DNA of 64,000 nucleotides from Trichomonas vaginalis G3 (GCF_026262505.1 NC_067206.1:32565896-32629895); one strand, 5' to 3'. Shown: positions 1-8,375, counted from the stretch's first letter. Notes: generated by a model from the letters alone, not told the origin. Numbers and translations: made by a program.

Positions 1-1107
1 AGATATTATTTCAACCAAATAACTAACGCAAAGATTAAAATAACACTCAATAACGGATATAAGTGTATCCATAGCAGCTATTACTGGTGAATAATCTCCT
101 TGTGTATATGAAGTGGTCGTTGGATCATTTTGAATTATGAATAAACCGAGATCTATGATCTTTTGGAGGTTATTTTCGACCAATTTAAATGGAGTTTCAA
201 TCCTTGTTTCATCTTCGCACACGTAAAGCCAGAATTGCATGATAAAAATCAAAATTTTTGGATCAATTTGACGTTCTTGGTTGCTAAAGTAGTTTTCTAC
301 ATATGAAAATGTCTCCGGAGGACAATCGAAGGCCAAGCCAAGCATTTGGTAGCAATATTGAGGAATTTGGGCCACAAACCAGAAAAAGTCAACGGGATCT
401 GCTTCTTCTACACCCAATAGATGCCCAATAAACGCAAGACCGAACTCACTGTTCTTTGCCATGGCTGACCATAGTGGTTTTATGAGTTTTCCGGCAATAT
501 TAATAAATAAATGTTCAAGAGTTAAGTTATTTTGATTTTGATTGATGTAAAGGAGTATTGTACTAACAATTAACTCTGCAGCTGATGGTGAATTCACTGG
601 CAAGCAATCAATAATTGAATCAATTGAAATTAATGCATTTTGAACTGCCATTATTGTACTATCGGTGGATATAAGAGGTAAGAAGTCTAACGCTGGATAT
701 TGTATTCCTGTTCTTGAAGGAGAAAGATAGTATTGAGCAATTCTAAAATGAGCTAATGTAACAGCAAGAGAACTACCATACTCTATGCCTTCATTGCTAT
801 CGTCGGTTGAAGAAAACTGTGATTCGAGAGCGCTAATAAAGTTTTGTATTGATTCTGGTGAAATTCCTGAAATTGATACTGATTCTATTTTGCCATCTTC
901 GATTTTGATCCTAGCTACACTTGTAGACATCTTAATTGTATTTTTTCTGATTCTAATAGGTAGATCTGGATTTAAAATGATTTCGCAAAGTTTATTCAAG
1001 AAAAGCTCTGGCTGTTGAGTCTTAGCTTCTGTAAGAAATCTATCTGCCTCAGGTAGGTTTGGGTTACTTTGATCTCCTAGAATAGAAATTGCTTGAACAA
1101 AATCCAT
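1..1107 (-). CDS. Importin/karyopherin-like HEAT-repeat protein, 5' part of a host gene
   Basis: One open frame of 369 codons runs from an ATG at 1107 to the window edge with no stop, so the C-terminal part lies outside. The protein starts MDFVQAISILGDQ and continues with leucine-rich helical pairs (for example QQPELFLNKLCEIILNP then LPIRIRKNTIKM). This is the layout of the importin-beta N-terminal domain, where the phrase about AE-L, QP-FL-L and P-IR-A-I is typical. Members carry cargo through nuclear pores with Ran. No membrane segment or signal peptide is seen. It is a host gene, transcribed in the same direction as its upstream neighbour. Alternatives are an exportin or another HEAT scaffold; the assignment rests on the pattern only. 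Confidence 0.5.
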   Translation of the reverse strand, partial: MDFVQAISILGDQSNPNLPEADRFLTEAKTQQPELFLNKLCEIILNPDLPIRIRKNTIKMSTSVARIKIEDGKIESVSISGISPESIQNFISALESQFSSTDDSNEGIEYGSSLAVTLAHFRIAQYYLSPSRTGIQYPALDFLPLISTDSTIMAVQNALISIDSIIDCLPVNSPSAAELIVSTILLYINQNQNNLTLEHLFINIAGKLIKPLWSAMAKNSEFGLAFIGHLLGVEEADPVDFFWFVAQIPQYCYQMLGLAFDCPPETFSYVENYFSNQERQIDPKILIFIMQFWLYVCEDETRIETPFKLVENNLQKIIDLGLFIIQNDPTTTSYTQGDYSPVIAAMDTLISVIECYFNLCVSYLVEIIS

Positions 1108-1116
1108 CCTAATGGA
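1108..1116 (-). promoter_or_regulatory. Possible initiator just upstream of the importin-like gene
   Basis: On the minus strand TCCATTAGG abuts the ATG. Trichomonad core promoters have an initiator (TCA-Y-T-W) or related motifs within about 20 nt of the start codon. This site resembles but does not exactly match that consensus. Confidence 0.3.
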
Positions 1117-1296
1117 CGTAGGACGATAAAAGATTTTGCTTTAGAAGAAAAAATGCCTTTTATAAATTACTTCAGAGAACATTTTAGCACTTTGATACAG
1201 TCAAATTGGAACCATAATCATGCCCCAAAAATGATTATTCCCTAAAAAATTAATCTAAATTGGTATTTTTATTTAATATAATGTAATATAGTATAT

Positions 1297-1400
1297 TTAG
1301 TAGTATGGATTGTCATAGTCTTCTTTGGTATCTGGAGAATTGTACGCTGGTGCTGGCGCTGGAGCGATATATTGTCCAGATTGTTGTGGAGTAGGGGTAA
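1297..1400 (-). pseudogene. Displaced 3' end of the surface-protein gene (cytoplasmic tail remnant)
   Basis: Minus-strand reading gives TPTPQQSGQYIAPAPAPAYN followed by SPDTKEDYDNPYY and a TAA within TAAAT, which fits the TAAA stop/poly(A) signal of trichomonads. The Pro/Gln/Ala-rich style matches the tail of the gene at 2148-3989. It therefore looks like the original C-terminus, now separated by the insertion at 1399-2159. The ending DNPYY resembles an NPxY endocytosis-type signal. The reading frame across the insertion does not line up, so it is probably no longer translated with the upstream part. Confidence 0.6.
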
Positions 1401-1520
1401 TTTTAGCTAAAAGTGACACACCCGTGAAGGGTGTGATTACCGATCAGTAATTTCGACAGTTTAGAATTTAAAATTTTTTATGGAACTGTTGCGAGTTTCA
1501 TAAAGAATTTAAGGAATATA

Positions 1521-1650
1521 AGCAAAGATTTGAATCAAAATCTTAGACCTAAGCCGCTCGATTCGCTCGCGGCTTCCGCGAATTACAGATCAGCAAAGAT
1601 TTGAATCAAAATCTTCGAACTAAGCCGATCGCTTCGCTCGCGGCTTTCTT
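1521..1650. repeat. Two diverged tandem copies, 71-bp period
   Basis: AGCAAAGATTTGAATCAAAA begins at 1521 and again at 1592. Each copy ends in a GC-rich inverted repeat around TTCGCTCGCGGC. The stretch at 1568-1580 (CGCGGCTTCCGCG) is a 5-bp stem with a 3-nt loop. The repeat lies inside the MITE-like insertion. Confidence 0.8.
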
Positions 1651-1747
1651 TATTATTTTAAATTTGCATATTTCCATCAAAAGTTCATAAGGTAAAAAAT
1701 TTCGTTTATTTTTACTAAGAAAAAAAAGGTTTTTGATAATAAATTTA

Positions 1748-1981
1748 TTTTATTTCGAAAAAGTAGCAATAATCGTAAAAGTGTATTGATAGGCTTGCTA
1801 AAGTAACTAATTTTAGCTGTCAAATACTTTTGTATTTTGAAGTAAATTAGTATAAATTTGTTTTTACTTTTATTTCGAAAAAGTAGCAATAATCGTAAAA
1901 GGGTATTGATAGGCTTGCTAAAGTAACTAATTTTAGCTGTCAAATACTTTTGTATTTTGAAGTAAATTAGTATAAATTTGA
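1748..1981. repeat. Two near-identical 120-bp tandem copies
   Basis: TTTTATTTCGAAAAAGTAGC occurs at 1748 and exactly 120 bp later. The two copies differ at about one visible position. The short minus-strand frame over this block is simply the repeat read twice and is not treated as a gene. Confidence 0.85.
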
Positions 1982-2147
1982 TATTATTTTAACTCCCTTT
2001 GAAAACCTCAATTTTCCATACAGAGGGAACGGGAATAGCATCCAATATTCCCTGAGAATGGTTACGCATTCTCAGTTCCCTCTATATTTCGAACGAAGCT
2101 CTCATCGGTCTTTTTTTTAATACTAAACGTTTTTTCCCCTGTCACTT

Positions 2148-3989
2148 TTAGCTAAAATTTGGGTTTGCCGATTGTTGTGGAGGAGCTCCAAAAACAGATT
2201 GTTGTGGAGGAGCTCCATAAGCAGGTTGTTGTGGAGGAGCACCATAAACAGATGATGGTGGTTGAGGTTGTTGTGCAGCTGCTGAATTGTATGGATTTGC
2301 TTGTTGTGGAGGAACGTTGTGTGGTGGAGGTGGAATGTAATTTGGTTGTGATTGTTGTTGCTGCTGTTGTTGTAGTAGTTGTGGTGGTGGAGGAGAATAG
2401 TATGATGCAGGAGCTGTGTTGGTTTGAACTGGTGTTGGGCGATCTTCTTGAACAGTTTCAACTTGATATTCTTCATGATGGTTGTTTGATATTGTTGTTG
2501 ATGATGAAGATGAACAACATCCTGAAGAACAACAGCAGATGAAGCATATTGTGCATATGATACTAATGACAATAATGATAACAACAATAACAATAATAAC
2601 AATTGCCCATGTTGGAAGACCATCACCACTAACACTTGATTTTCCAACAGCACGATATGAATTCATCTTACTGTAAGAAGAAGAGGAAATCTTGTAAAAA
2701 TCGTATTTTGAACTAGATCCATCAATGGCATAATTGTCGTCACTTGATGATCCTCTTAAATCAAATTCGATCTTGCCATTAGATGTACTAGCAATAAAAA
2801 AATAAGAGTTAAATGTAACTGTTATAATAGGATTATCCTCATTCTTGTCTGATTGTGTCGTACTGTATTCATTAGAACCATATGCATCTTTAGAGAAATG
2901 ATAAAGATTATCAGATTTAATATCAACACGACCACTTGTGAAAGCAGATACAACGCAATATAATTTATTGTCATCTGGATCTTGTAATTTGTATTTAGCT
3001 GTACCAGAAAGTATTGTTACATAATTACAGGATGAAGATAAAGTTGAATAGTTATAAGCAATAAAATTGCATGTTTGTGAACTACTTATTGAAGTTAATG
3101 TAAGCGTGCCAGATGATGAAAATAAAATAGCTCTTCTATCTAATGAACCAAGAATATCAAGAGTTGTTGATCCAACAGCTGCTTTGCCTTCAATAGATTT
3201 AGATTTAGTGAAAACAATTAATGTATCTTCAGGGATTGAGTATGTAGTTGAGGAAGAAATTGTCATTGAATTAGATCCATATGAAAATGAGCCAGAAGTA
3301 GAACTTCCACCTGATGATGAGCTTCCACTTGATGATGAAAGCGAGCTAATGGAAATTCCATTATTAAAATTAAGGTGTGATTCACTATTGTCGGAGTATT
3401 TATAGTTGTAGGCAGAGTTATAAGAATTTGCTGTAACAGTATAAGATGTGGAAGCTGAATATCCTTTATACTTATACAGTAATGTAACTATCTTCTTGTT
3501 ATAAAGTGTGCCAGAAACGAAAGGACTACCGGGTATATCACCAGTATATGAATAATAAACATAGTTGCTATCAGATTTTTCGACAGATACATCAAAATCA
3601 GTGTAATCTAAAATAACTAAATAATAATCGTAACTGGAAGAAGAAGATTTTGATATTGTATATGTTTCTGAAGCCGGAACAATCCAGAATTCAAGAGAAT
3701 CGTATGTTTTTGGGAGAAGGAAAATGCCAAAATGAAACCTATATGTAGATGTGCTTGATATTTTATACGTTGCAGATGGGTAAGAGATTTTGTAGACTCT
3801 ATTACTTAAATATTTGCCATCAATATATATAGATGATAGATCTTCCACAAATGCGATGTAATAATCAGCGCTTGATTTTGCTTTAAGATCGAATTTAAGG
3901 TCGGTATTTGAACTTGATATGCTCATATAATCGTAGCCTGTGGAACTTACTGTATACGAATGAGCAAGGGTGGTTATGAGACTTAGCAT
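2148..3989 (-). CDS. Type I membrane surface protein with Pro/Gln-rich cytoplasmic tail; 3' end altered by insertion
   Basis: An ATG at 3989 gives a short hydrophobic signal peptide (MLSLITTLAHS, probable cleavage before YTVSS). An upstream extension has no ATG, so this start is preferred. The ectodomain of about 450 residues is rich in Ser, Tyr and Thr with few cysteines, typical of secreted beta-rich trichomonad surface proteins. A single membrane segment (WAIVIIVIVVIIIVISIICT, about residue 455-480) is followed by a Cys cluster and a tail with poly-Pro, poly-Gln and three GAPPQQ repeats. The frame now ends PNFS at a stop supplied by the insertion border, and the earlier 3' end is at 1297-1400. 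It probably sits in the plasma membrane with the tail in the cytosol; its ligand is unknown. Confidence 0.75.
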   Translation of the reverse strand: MLSLITTLAHSYTVSSTGYDYMSISSSNTDLKFDLKAKSSADYYIAFVEDLSSIYIDGKYLSNRVYKISYPSATYKISSTSTYRFHFGIFLLPKTYDSLEFWIVPASETYTISKSSSSSYDYYLVILDYTDFDVSVEKSDSNYVYYSYTGDIPGSPFVSGTLYNKKIVTLLYKYKGYSASTSYTVTANSYNSAYNYKYSDNSESHLNFNNGISISSLSSSSGSSSSGGSSTSGSFSYGSNSMTISSSTTYSIPEDTLIVFTKSKSIEGKAAVGSTTLDILGSLDRRAILFSSSGTLTLTSISSSQTCNFIAYNYSTLSSSCNYVTILSGTAKYKLQDPDDNKLYCVVSAFTSGRVDIKSDNLYHFSKDAYGSNEYSTTQSDKNEDNPIITVTFNSYFFIASTSNGKIEFDLRGSSSDDNYAIDGSSSKYDFYKISSSSYSKMNSYRAVGKSSVSGDGLPTWAIVIIVIVVIIIVISIICTICFICCCSSGCCSSSSSTTISNNHHEEYQVETVQEDRPTPVQTNTAPASYYSPPPPQLLQQQQQQQSQPNYIPPPPHNVPPQQANPYNSAAAQQPQPPSSVYGAPPQQPAYGAPPQQSVFGAPPQQSANPNFS

Positions 3990-3990
3990 T

Positions 3991-4001
3991 AAAAAATTTG
4001 A
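3991..4001 (-). promoter_or_regulatory. Initiator-like site of the surface-protein gene
   Basis: TCAAATTTTTT on the minus strand begins about a dozen bases before the ATG at 3989. Its position fits the trichomonad initiator; the sequence only loosely fits TCA-Y-T-W. Confidence 0.35.
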
Positions 4002-4020
4002 AAAAAAAGTATTCAAACAT

Positions 4021-4599
4021 TTGACGATAGGTTTTATTACTTTTTGTGAAGATTATATATTGAACAAAATAATATATCATTCAATATGTGTTATTTTCTC
4101 AAAGAAATGAAATTAAAAATATCCGTGTGACTTTTTGAATTGAAAATTCAAAAAGTCGCATATGATATTTTAGTTTCTTTTTCATTCACACCTTATGTAT
4201 AACAATTGTATCAAGATCGCTTCATAAAATTTGAATGAAAAAGAAATTAAGATTTTCTATTGGAAAGTCGCACAGCCGACTTAATGTATTTATCTTACAT
4301 ATTTATAGATAGGCAATCAATTTACCACTTATTACTGATTCAAAATTCAATTTTATGAAATTCAAAAAAATTGAACATTTAGAAAAGTTTATATCACTTG
4401 GAAAGACAAATTAATTTTTGAAATGAATTTAAAATCTAATCTTATTTTTCCTTATAATGAAATTACATCTTTTGGGTTTTTTTCAAAATGAAGCAAATAT
4501 GATATTCAAATGAATTATTTTTACTCATCTATCGAGTAATGAAAAAAAAGAGAACTGTACTTATTTGAAGTCAACAAACAGTTGGGCTATTTTTTTGCT
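4021..4599. other. Host intergenic spacer with inverted repeats, no gene seen
   Basis: No convincing frame on either strand. It holds a perfect hairpin (GACTTTTTGAATT at 4129-4141, 3-nt loop, complement at 4145-4157) and a wider inverted repeat with 15-bp arms (4174-4188 and 4232-4246). The right part is plain A+T-rich DNA up to the TTTGCT target duplication of the first Maverick. Confidence 0.7.
4594..4599. repeat. Left target-site duplication of Mav-A (TTTGCT)
   Basis: TTTGCT directly precedes the left inverted end and is repeated exactly at 35007-35012 after the right end. A 6-bp duplication fits Maverick/Polinton integration. Confidence 0.9.
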
Positions 4600-4659
4600 A
4601 GTACAGTAATACATTGTGCGTGCCCGTGTGCCTCCAGCACGCGGTCCCGTCACAATGGG
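4600..4659 (+). repeat. Left terminal inverted repeat of Mav-A, with stem-loop
   Basis: Begins AGTACAGTAATAC. From 4612 it can fold: a 20-nt 5' arm (4612-4631), a CTCCA loop, and a 3' arm (4637-4657) with three mismatches and one bulge. It is strongly GC-rich against A+T-rich surroundings. See the tip hairpins of Mav-B and Mav-D. Confidence 0.9.
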
Positions 4660-4740
4660 TCAACCGGCAAAATTATCCCATCATTTATATTATCATGCAT
4701 TATATAGAGCGAATGATATAGTATAAAAATATATAGTATA

Positions 4741-5781
4741 TTACTTCTCTTGTACATTAGTTCCAGCCATGATGATAATCTCAACTTGAATGCGTGCAGT
4801 ATTAGGTATTATGTATGGATCTGATTTAATGAGGTTATCTATCTTTTTATCTCTTATAATACTGTTTCGCTTAAAGAACTCAAATGTTATAGTATCCTTA
4901 TATCCAGATATGTCATAATACTTTGGAGGAATGAGAGCTTCATTAACATTGCAAATAAACTGTTTATTATCATGTGCTATATTGCTTGTTGCAATAACAC
5001 CTAAAGCTAATGGAAGATTTCTGATACGATACTCACTAAAGTAATAGTCATTATAAAGTCTTTCAAAGATAAAGTCATAGTTGACTATTCGAATGGTCAA
5101 AGTTTTTAAGTCTCTTACATGTCGTTTAGTACCTTCAGGTATTTCCTCATCATCTTCATGGAACTGATCATATTCATCATAATCTAGAATGTATTCCATG
5201 TGAATCCATTGAATAAGAGATGATTGATAATCTTCGAATTTCTCAATGAATGCGTCAATATTACTTTCCAATAACTCTCCATAACTTGTTTCAGTTATTT
5301 TGTATCTTTCCTTCTCCTTTAAATTATTTATTTCACTAAGTAAGTCAATAGCTTGATGTGAATTATCACCGAAGAAATTATCAAAAAGGGTACTAAACAT
5401 ACCATGCTGGAATTTTACATCACCATAACCTAATGGTTTCCTGACGAACTTCATACAAGTATCTTGGGTGCTATAAAATATCTCAAAGTATTTCTTATAC
5501 TTTTCATCAGTATGAGAGAGAAATGTATCAGTTATTTCCTTTGGTGTTAATTCAGGCATGATATGACAGAATGTTGGAGTTATTTCAGTACCATCTTCTT
5601 CAAAAAATGGTACTGATAACATCAAAAACTCAGGTAATTGAATGTTGATCTTTCTGATTTCAATGGCTTTCTTTGCTGGATATTCAATGAAATCACGTGG
5701 TAGCTTAAATGTTATTGAGTTGTCTTTGATGACTCCATCATTCATGACATGTTCATAGTATAAACCGTTGCTTTTAGACAT
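4741..5781 (-). CDS. Mav-A part: minor-capsid (penton-like) candidate protein
   Basis: ATG at 5781 gives MSKSNGLYYEHVM. The protein of about 346 residues shares two landmarks with genes of Mav-B (7478-8359) and Mav-D (58436-59293). The first is an N-terminal segment of type YEHV, then F-x-(L/Y)-PR-x(3)-EY and KAIEIR. The second is a C-terminal segment PPKYYDISGY followed by beta-strand-like sequence. It is paired head-to-head with the ATPase gene, as in Mav-B. Polintons carry a jelly-roll minor capsid protein near the ATPase, so a penton-like role is plausible, but no fold is proven here. The label is inference from position and family pattern. Confidence 0.45.
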   Translation of the reverse strand: MSKSNGLYYEHVMNDGVIKDNSITFKLPRDFIEYPAKKAIEIRKINIQLPEFLMLSVPFFEEDGTEITPTFCHIMPELTPKEITDTFLSHTDEKYKKYFEIFYSTQDTCMKFVRKPLGYGDVKFQHGMFSTLFDNFFGDNSHQAIDLLSEINNLKEKERYKITETSYGELLESNIDAFIEKFEDYQSSLIQWIHMEYILDYDEYDQFHEDDEEIPEGTKRHVRDLKTLTIRIVNYDFIFERLYNDYYFSEYRIRNLPLALGVIATSNIAHDNKQFICNVNEALIPPKYYDISGYKDTITFEFFKRNSIIRDKKIDNLIKSDPYIIPNTARIQVEIIIMAGTNVQEK

Positions 5782-5799
5782 TTTATACATAAGTAAAGG
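5782..5799. promoter_or_regulatory. Mav-A divergent promoter, 18 bp
   Basis: Only 18 bp (TTTATACATAAGTAAAGG type) separate two start codons facing away from each other. The same layout recurs at 8360-8375, 11330-11346, 31071-31089 and 42178-42195. Confidence 0.5.
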
Positions 5800-6087
5800 A
5801 TGGAAAAAGTCATCAATCAAGTTGATAAGATTTTACATGACGGAGCGAGAAAAAATAGCAAAGAACTAAACAACGCATTAATTATGCCATTTTCTGATGA
5901 TTATCCCTTTTGTACTAACGGAGTGTATTTCTACTGTGGAAAGATGGGTTCAGGAAAGACTTATGGTGTCATTAGACATATCATGATAACGGACAGGTTT
6001 ATAAAGACTCCTTATTATGACTCCATTGTAATCTCTGCAACATCAGGAACAATGGACAAAACCGCCAAAACATTTATGAGTCAAGTC
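5800..6087 (+). CDS. Mav-A part: packaging ATPase, portion left of the Mav-B insertion
   Basis: MEKVINQVDK leads to the P-loop YFYCGKMGSGKTYG, which closely matches the ATPase in Mav-B. The family is the FtsK/HerA-type genome-packaging ATPase of Polintons (A32-like), which pumps DNA into the capsid. The portion ends at the AAGTC target site used by Mav-B; the gene resumes right of B at 27239. Confidence 0.8.
6083..6087. repeat. Left target-site duplication of Mav-B (AAGTC)
   Basis: AAGTC lies directly before the tip AGTTAGTATGG and recurs at 27239-27243 after the right tip. It lies within the ATPase gene of Mav-A. Confidence 0.88.
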
Positions 6088-6096
6088 AGTTAGTAT

Positions 6097-6145
6097 GGTT
6101 AACTTGGGTACGGCGGCACTGCGTTCCACCTTACCCAACTTAACC
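6097..6145 (+). repeat. Left tip hairpin of Mav-B (20-bp stem, 9-nt loop)
   Basis: Starting 9 bp from the tip, a 20-nt arm (6097-6116) pairs with 6126-6145 with three mismatches around the loop CACTGCGTT. Mav-D has the same offset, stem length, loop start CACTGCG and number of mismatches, but a different stem sequence. Confidence 0.85.
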
Positions 6146-6178
6146 TTAAATATTTACAAAACCATCTGACACATAAAT

Positions 6179-6258
6179 GACTTCACTAATGACTTCACTA
6201 ACGACTTCACTAATGAAAAATAAACGTTCTCACTAACGTTCCCACTAATGTTCTCATT
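6179..6258. repeat. Subterminal 12-bp repeats of Mav-B
   Basis: Three units of GACTTCACTAAY (6179-6214) are followed, after a short A-rich gap, by units of ACGTTCYCACTA (from 6224). The mirrored array lies near 27068-27147. Mav-D has a degenerate version near 54790-54848. They lie just downstream of the tip gene and could be binding sites near the terminus. Confidence 0.7.
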
Positions 6259-6580
6259 TACAAAAGTATTGCAGCGCTTCCCATTGCTGTGCTTCACACA
6301 ATAGTTCATATTCTTCAGTATCGCTGCTGTCACTCCAATCGTCAGAGTCAAAGTCACTGTCAAAATAAATGTTAGTAAGTTTTGACAAAGCTAATGAAAC
6401 ACGCTTACCGTTTGTATCTATTGCTTTTATATATCTCCCATTATGTTTGTTGTCATAAACGCTCAAACTAACTTTACCCTTTCTCCCTCGTATCTGATAG
6501 AATGTATTTTCACGAGGAACGAAGAACAAATTCTTGAACTCATGACCGTTGTAGTTTGTTATCTCAATAGTTTTCGTCAT
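6254..6580 (-). CDS. Mav-B left arm: tip gene, 108-residue unknown protein
   Basis: Open frame MTKTIEITNYNGHEFKNLFF ending in an acidic stretch (SDFDSDDWSDSSDTEEYE) and a Trp/Gln-rich end. It lies nearest the terminus, reading toward the tip. Mav-D has a very similar protein in the same position (54844-55170). Length, basic N-terminal half and acidic C-terminal half suggest a small regulatory or nucleic-acid-associated protein; no family recognised. Its start is preceded by a long A/T tract (TTTTATATAAATG on the coding strand). Confidence 0.7.
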   Translation of the reverse strand: MTKTIEITNYNGHEFKNLFFVPRENTFYQIRGRKGKVSLSVYDNKHNGRYIKAIDTNGKRVSLALSKLTNIYFDSDFDSDDWSDSSDTEEYELLCEAQQWEALQYFCK

Positions 6581-6669
6581 TTATATAAAAATAAAATAAA
6601 AAATAAAATAAAAAATTAATGATATCACCACCCTCACACGTATGAAAACATAGCACAAAAATAAATTTA

Positions 6670-6715
6670 GGGTAGAAGGTTAGATCTAACCTCATTTCTA
6701 CCCTCATTTCTACCC
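6670..6715. repeat. Nested stem between tip gene and next gene
   Basis: GGGTAGAA (6670) pairs with TTCTACCC (6696, and again 6708), enclosing the perfect palindrome GGTTAGATCTAACC (6678-6691). It follows the stop of the 175-residue gene at once, so it could act as a 3' end signal. A second copy is at 15755-15788. Mirror copies are 26611-26656 and near 17333-17367. Confidence 0.75.
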
Positions 6716-6723
6716 TGTTGAAT

Positions 6724-7251
6724 TCATTGCTTTATAACTCTCTTCCTTGGTTTCTTTTTAGTTGCTTTCTTCACGTCTGTCTCCAACTTGACTGTCTTTC
6801 TTCTTCGTCCGTAATGATACCAGTTACTTCCACCAGTCAATGGGTCAAATGGTCTTTCGTAAGGGTTTCCATACATTCCATAAGGTCCGTATGGAAGAAC
6901 TACTAGTGGAGAAGAAACATTTTCTTTAGTTCCATCGACTCTATTTAAATGCATTGTTTTACCTTTCATCTGGTCATTAAAGTCTTTTGCGTGTTTTGCA
7001 AACTCATCGTCCTTTCCTAAAGCATTTTCTGACTCAGTCGCAACCAAATTGGATGCTTTATTTATGAGCCCTATTTTATTTAATCTTAACTTCTTTGCAA
7101 CCCAGCCTCCAATCTTCCCTTTATTTGCATCTAATGTCTTCGAAACCCTTCCTCCACTCATTTTATTTACTGCGTCATAAGCTCCAAGTGCTTTTGCTCC
7201 AAATGCTAATGCTTTTGTTCCCATTGCGCCTAAAGCTGCCCAAGCTACCAT
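6724..7251 (-). CDS. Mav-B left arm: 175-residue basic protein with hydrophobic N-terminus
   Basis: Starts MVAWAALGAMGTKALAFGAK, a Gly/Ala-rich amphipathic or hydrophobic stretch. The middle is lysine-rich, with a Gly/Pro/Tyr-rich segment (YGPYGMYGNPYERPFDPLTG). It ends in a very basic tail (RRRKTVKLETDVKKATKKKP). Small virion proteins with such a layout (membrane-active N-terminus, DNA-binding tail, as in adenovirus pVI or core proteins) are a possible analogy only. A comparable short N-terminus is seen in Mav-C (53538-53939). Confidence 0.6.
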   Translation of the reverse strand: MVAWAALGAMGTKALAFGAKALGAYDAVNKMSGGRVSKTLDANKGKIGGWVAKKLRLNKIGLINKASNLVATESENALGKDDEFAKHAKDFNDQMKGKTMHLNRVDGTKENVSSPLVVLPYGPYGMYGNPYERPFDPLTGGSNWYHYGRRRKTVKLETDVKKATKKKPRKRVIKQ

Positions 7252-7253
7252 TT

Positions 7254-7476
7254 ACACCATATTAAAATCATCTCTCTTCAATATTATCTCATAAAAGTTC
7301 TCGTTACTGGAGAAAGTCAATGAAAACATAAGCGTTCTCACGGGCTTCGCCCTCACCGCTTTGCGGTCTATCTAACTTCTTTCTTATCTCATCTATTCTC
7401 AATAAAATATCTGAACAATTGCTAACATCTTCTACAACAGTTATTTCATCATGAATGACCTTCAAGAACAAGCTCA
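7254..7476 (-). CDS. Mav-B left arm: small protein carrying an in-frame double hairpin
   Basis: ATG at 7476 gives MSLFLKVIHDEITVVEDVSN and then RPQSGEGEA, which is encoded by the GC-rich double hairpin at 7342-7367. It lies between the 175-residue gene and the penton-like gene, same strand. No family recognised. The peptide from the hairpin resembles those encoded by hairpins in two Mav-D genes. Confidence 0.45.
7342..7367. repeat. GC-rich double hairpin
   Basis: GGGCTTCGCCC (7342-7352, 4-bp stem with TTC loop), 2 nt, then ACCGCTTTGCGGT (7355-7367, 5-bp stem, 3-nt loop). Mirror copy at 25960-25985. Member of a dispersed family described in the findings. Confidence 0.85.
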
Positions 7477-7477
7477 T

Positions 7478-8359
7478 TTAATATGCAATTAAAATCATCT
7501 CAATAATGAGTCCATCCTTTCCATCTTTAGGTAGCACAACATCTTTCATTGAAGAAGGTTCGACAAGTCTTATGTTAAACTTACTGACAAAGTTTGTTAT
7601 ACTATAATGCTTCGGTGGCGAATACATGTAGTTTGAAAGACATAATATAGATTCTTCAGCAAATTCACTTATACTGGATTTTATAACAATGTTCTCACGA
7701 GACCAAACGCCACCAATTGACAATCTTGTAAGCAATCCTGCTGAGCCTTCAACTGTAAACGTCGATGGTAACATTCCACGAAGGTCATCTATTGACATCT
7801 TTGAGTCACTGAATTTAAATATTTTCTTAAAGCAATCGTCATTATCTAACCATGCAATAGCTTTGAAGTTTTCATTCGAATATACATCTGCTTCATTAAA
7901 TGTAAAACCTGACTTCTTTGCAGAGATGACTTTAAAATCTATTGAGTTTGTTTCAAAATTATATGCTATGGTAACTTCTGAAGGTAATGGATGCCCTTCC
8001 GCAGTCAGTTGTTCTCTCACTACCGTTTGAAGCTTTGTGTTAAAAACTTTCATGTCATCTCCTGTGTCTAGGTTCACATACACAGCAACAGGGAAACTAT
8101 CTTGCTTCTTTGTTTCATCATTATATCTCAAAACATTAAAGTTCTTCAATAATATTGTTCTTCCTGCTGGAATACTTCGAACCTGTCTGATTTCAATAGC
8201 TTTCTCACCTCCTACATACTCTACCCAGTGTCTTGGATATTCATAAGTATACTGACTTTCTTGAATTTTGGTTGGTTTCATCATAACATGTTCATAGTAT
8301 ATCTTTATACTCTTGTCAGTTAGACTCGGTGCTATGTTCTGAATATTTCTGACTTGCAT
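7478..8359 (-). CDS. Mav-B left arm: minor-capsid (penton-like) candidate
   Basis: ATG at 8359 gives MQVRNIQNIAPSLTDKSIKI. It has the landmarks shared with Mav-A 4741-5781 and Mav-D 58436-59293: YEHVM, EYPRHWVEY, KAIEIRQV near the N-terminus, and PPKHYSITNF near the end, closing with GLIIEMILIAY. It is predicted to be beta-rich, about 293 residues, and divergently paired with the ATPase gene (16 bp between starts). The penton-like role is inferred from gene order and family pattern. Confidence 0.5.
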   Translation of the reverse strand: MQVRNIQNIAPSLTDKSIKIYYEHVMMKPTKIQESQYTYEYPRHWVEYVGGEKAIEIRQVRSIPAGRTILLKNFNVLRYNDETKKQDSFPVAVYVNLDTGDDMKVFNTKLQTVVREQLTAEGHPLPSEVTIAYNFETNSIDFKVISAKKSGFTFNEADVYSNENFKAIAWLDNDDCFKKIFKFSDSKMSIDDLRGMLPSTFTVEGSAGLLTRLSIGGVWSRENIVIKSSISEFAEESILCLSNYMYSPPKHYSITNFVSKFNIRLVEPSSMKDVVLPKDGKDGLIIEMILIAY

Positions 8360-8375
8360 TTTTAATGGAGATAAA
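8360..8375. promoter_or_regulatory. Mav-B divergent promoter, 16 bp
   Basis: The sequence between opposed start codons is TTTAATGGAGATAAA in type. Read toward the capsid-like gene it has TTTTATCTCCATTA before the ATG, including an initiator-like CCATTA. Mirror copy lies between 24954 and 24971. Confidence 0.5.

Larger units (their letters stand above)
1399..2159. mobile_element. MITE-like non-coding insertion in a host surface-protein gene
   Basis: The segment is bounded by 20-bp inverted repeats (1399-1418 and 2140-2159). Each contains the 12-bp palindrome TTTTAGCTAAAA next to GTGACA or its complement TGTCAC. Because the 12-mer is palindromic it is also a direct repeat at both borders, so the exact target duplication cannot be fixed. 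No transposase-like frame is present. Internally there are two sets of tandem repeats (71 bp and 120 bp periods) and GC-rich hairpins. The two borders separate coding sequence from its former 3' end, which supports real insertion. Family not recognised. Confidence 0.6.

Noticed and set aside
785-1018. Plus-strand frame of 77 codons
   Set aside because: Antisense shadow of the importin-like gene, which is open through the whole region on the minus strand.
1677-1943. Minus-strand frame inside the MITE-like insertion
   Set aside because: It reads the 120-bp tandem repeat twice, giving a repeated peptide; no promoter, no similarity.
2123-2676. His/Leu- and Val/Glu-rich frames over the surface-protein tail
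   Set aside because: Other-frame readings of a CAA/CCA-rich coding stretch.
4021-4599. tRNA or other structured RNA gene suggested by hairpins
   Set aside because: Only simple A/T-rich inverted repeats; no cloverleaf, and no RNA polymerase III boxes seen.
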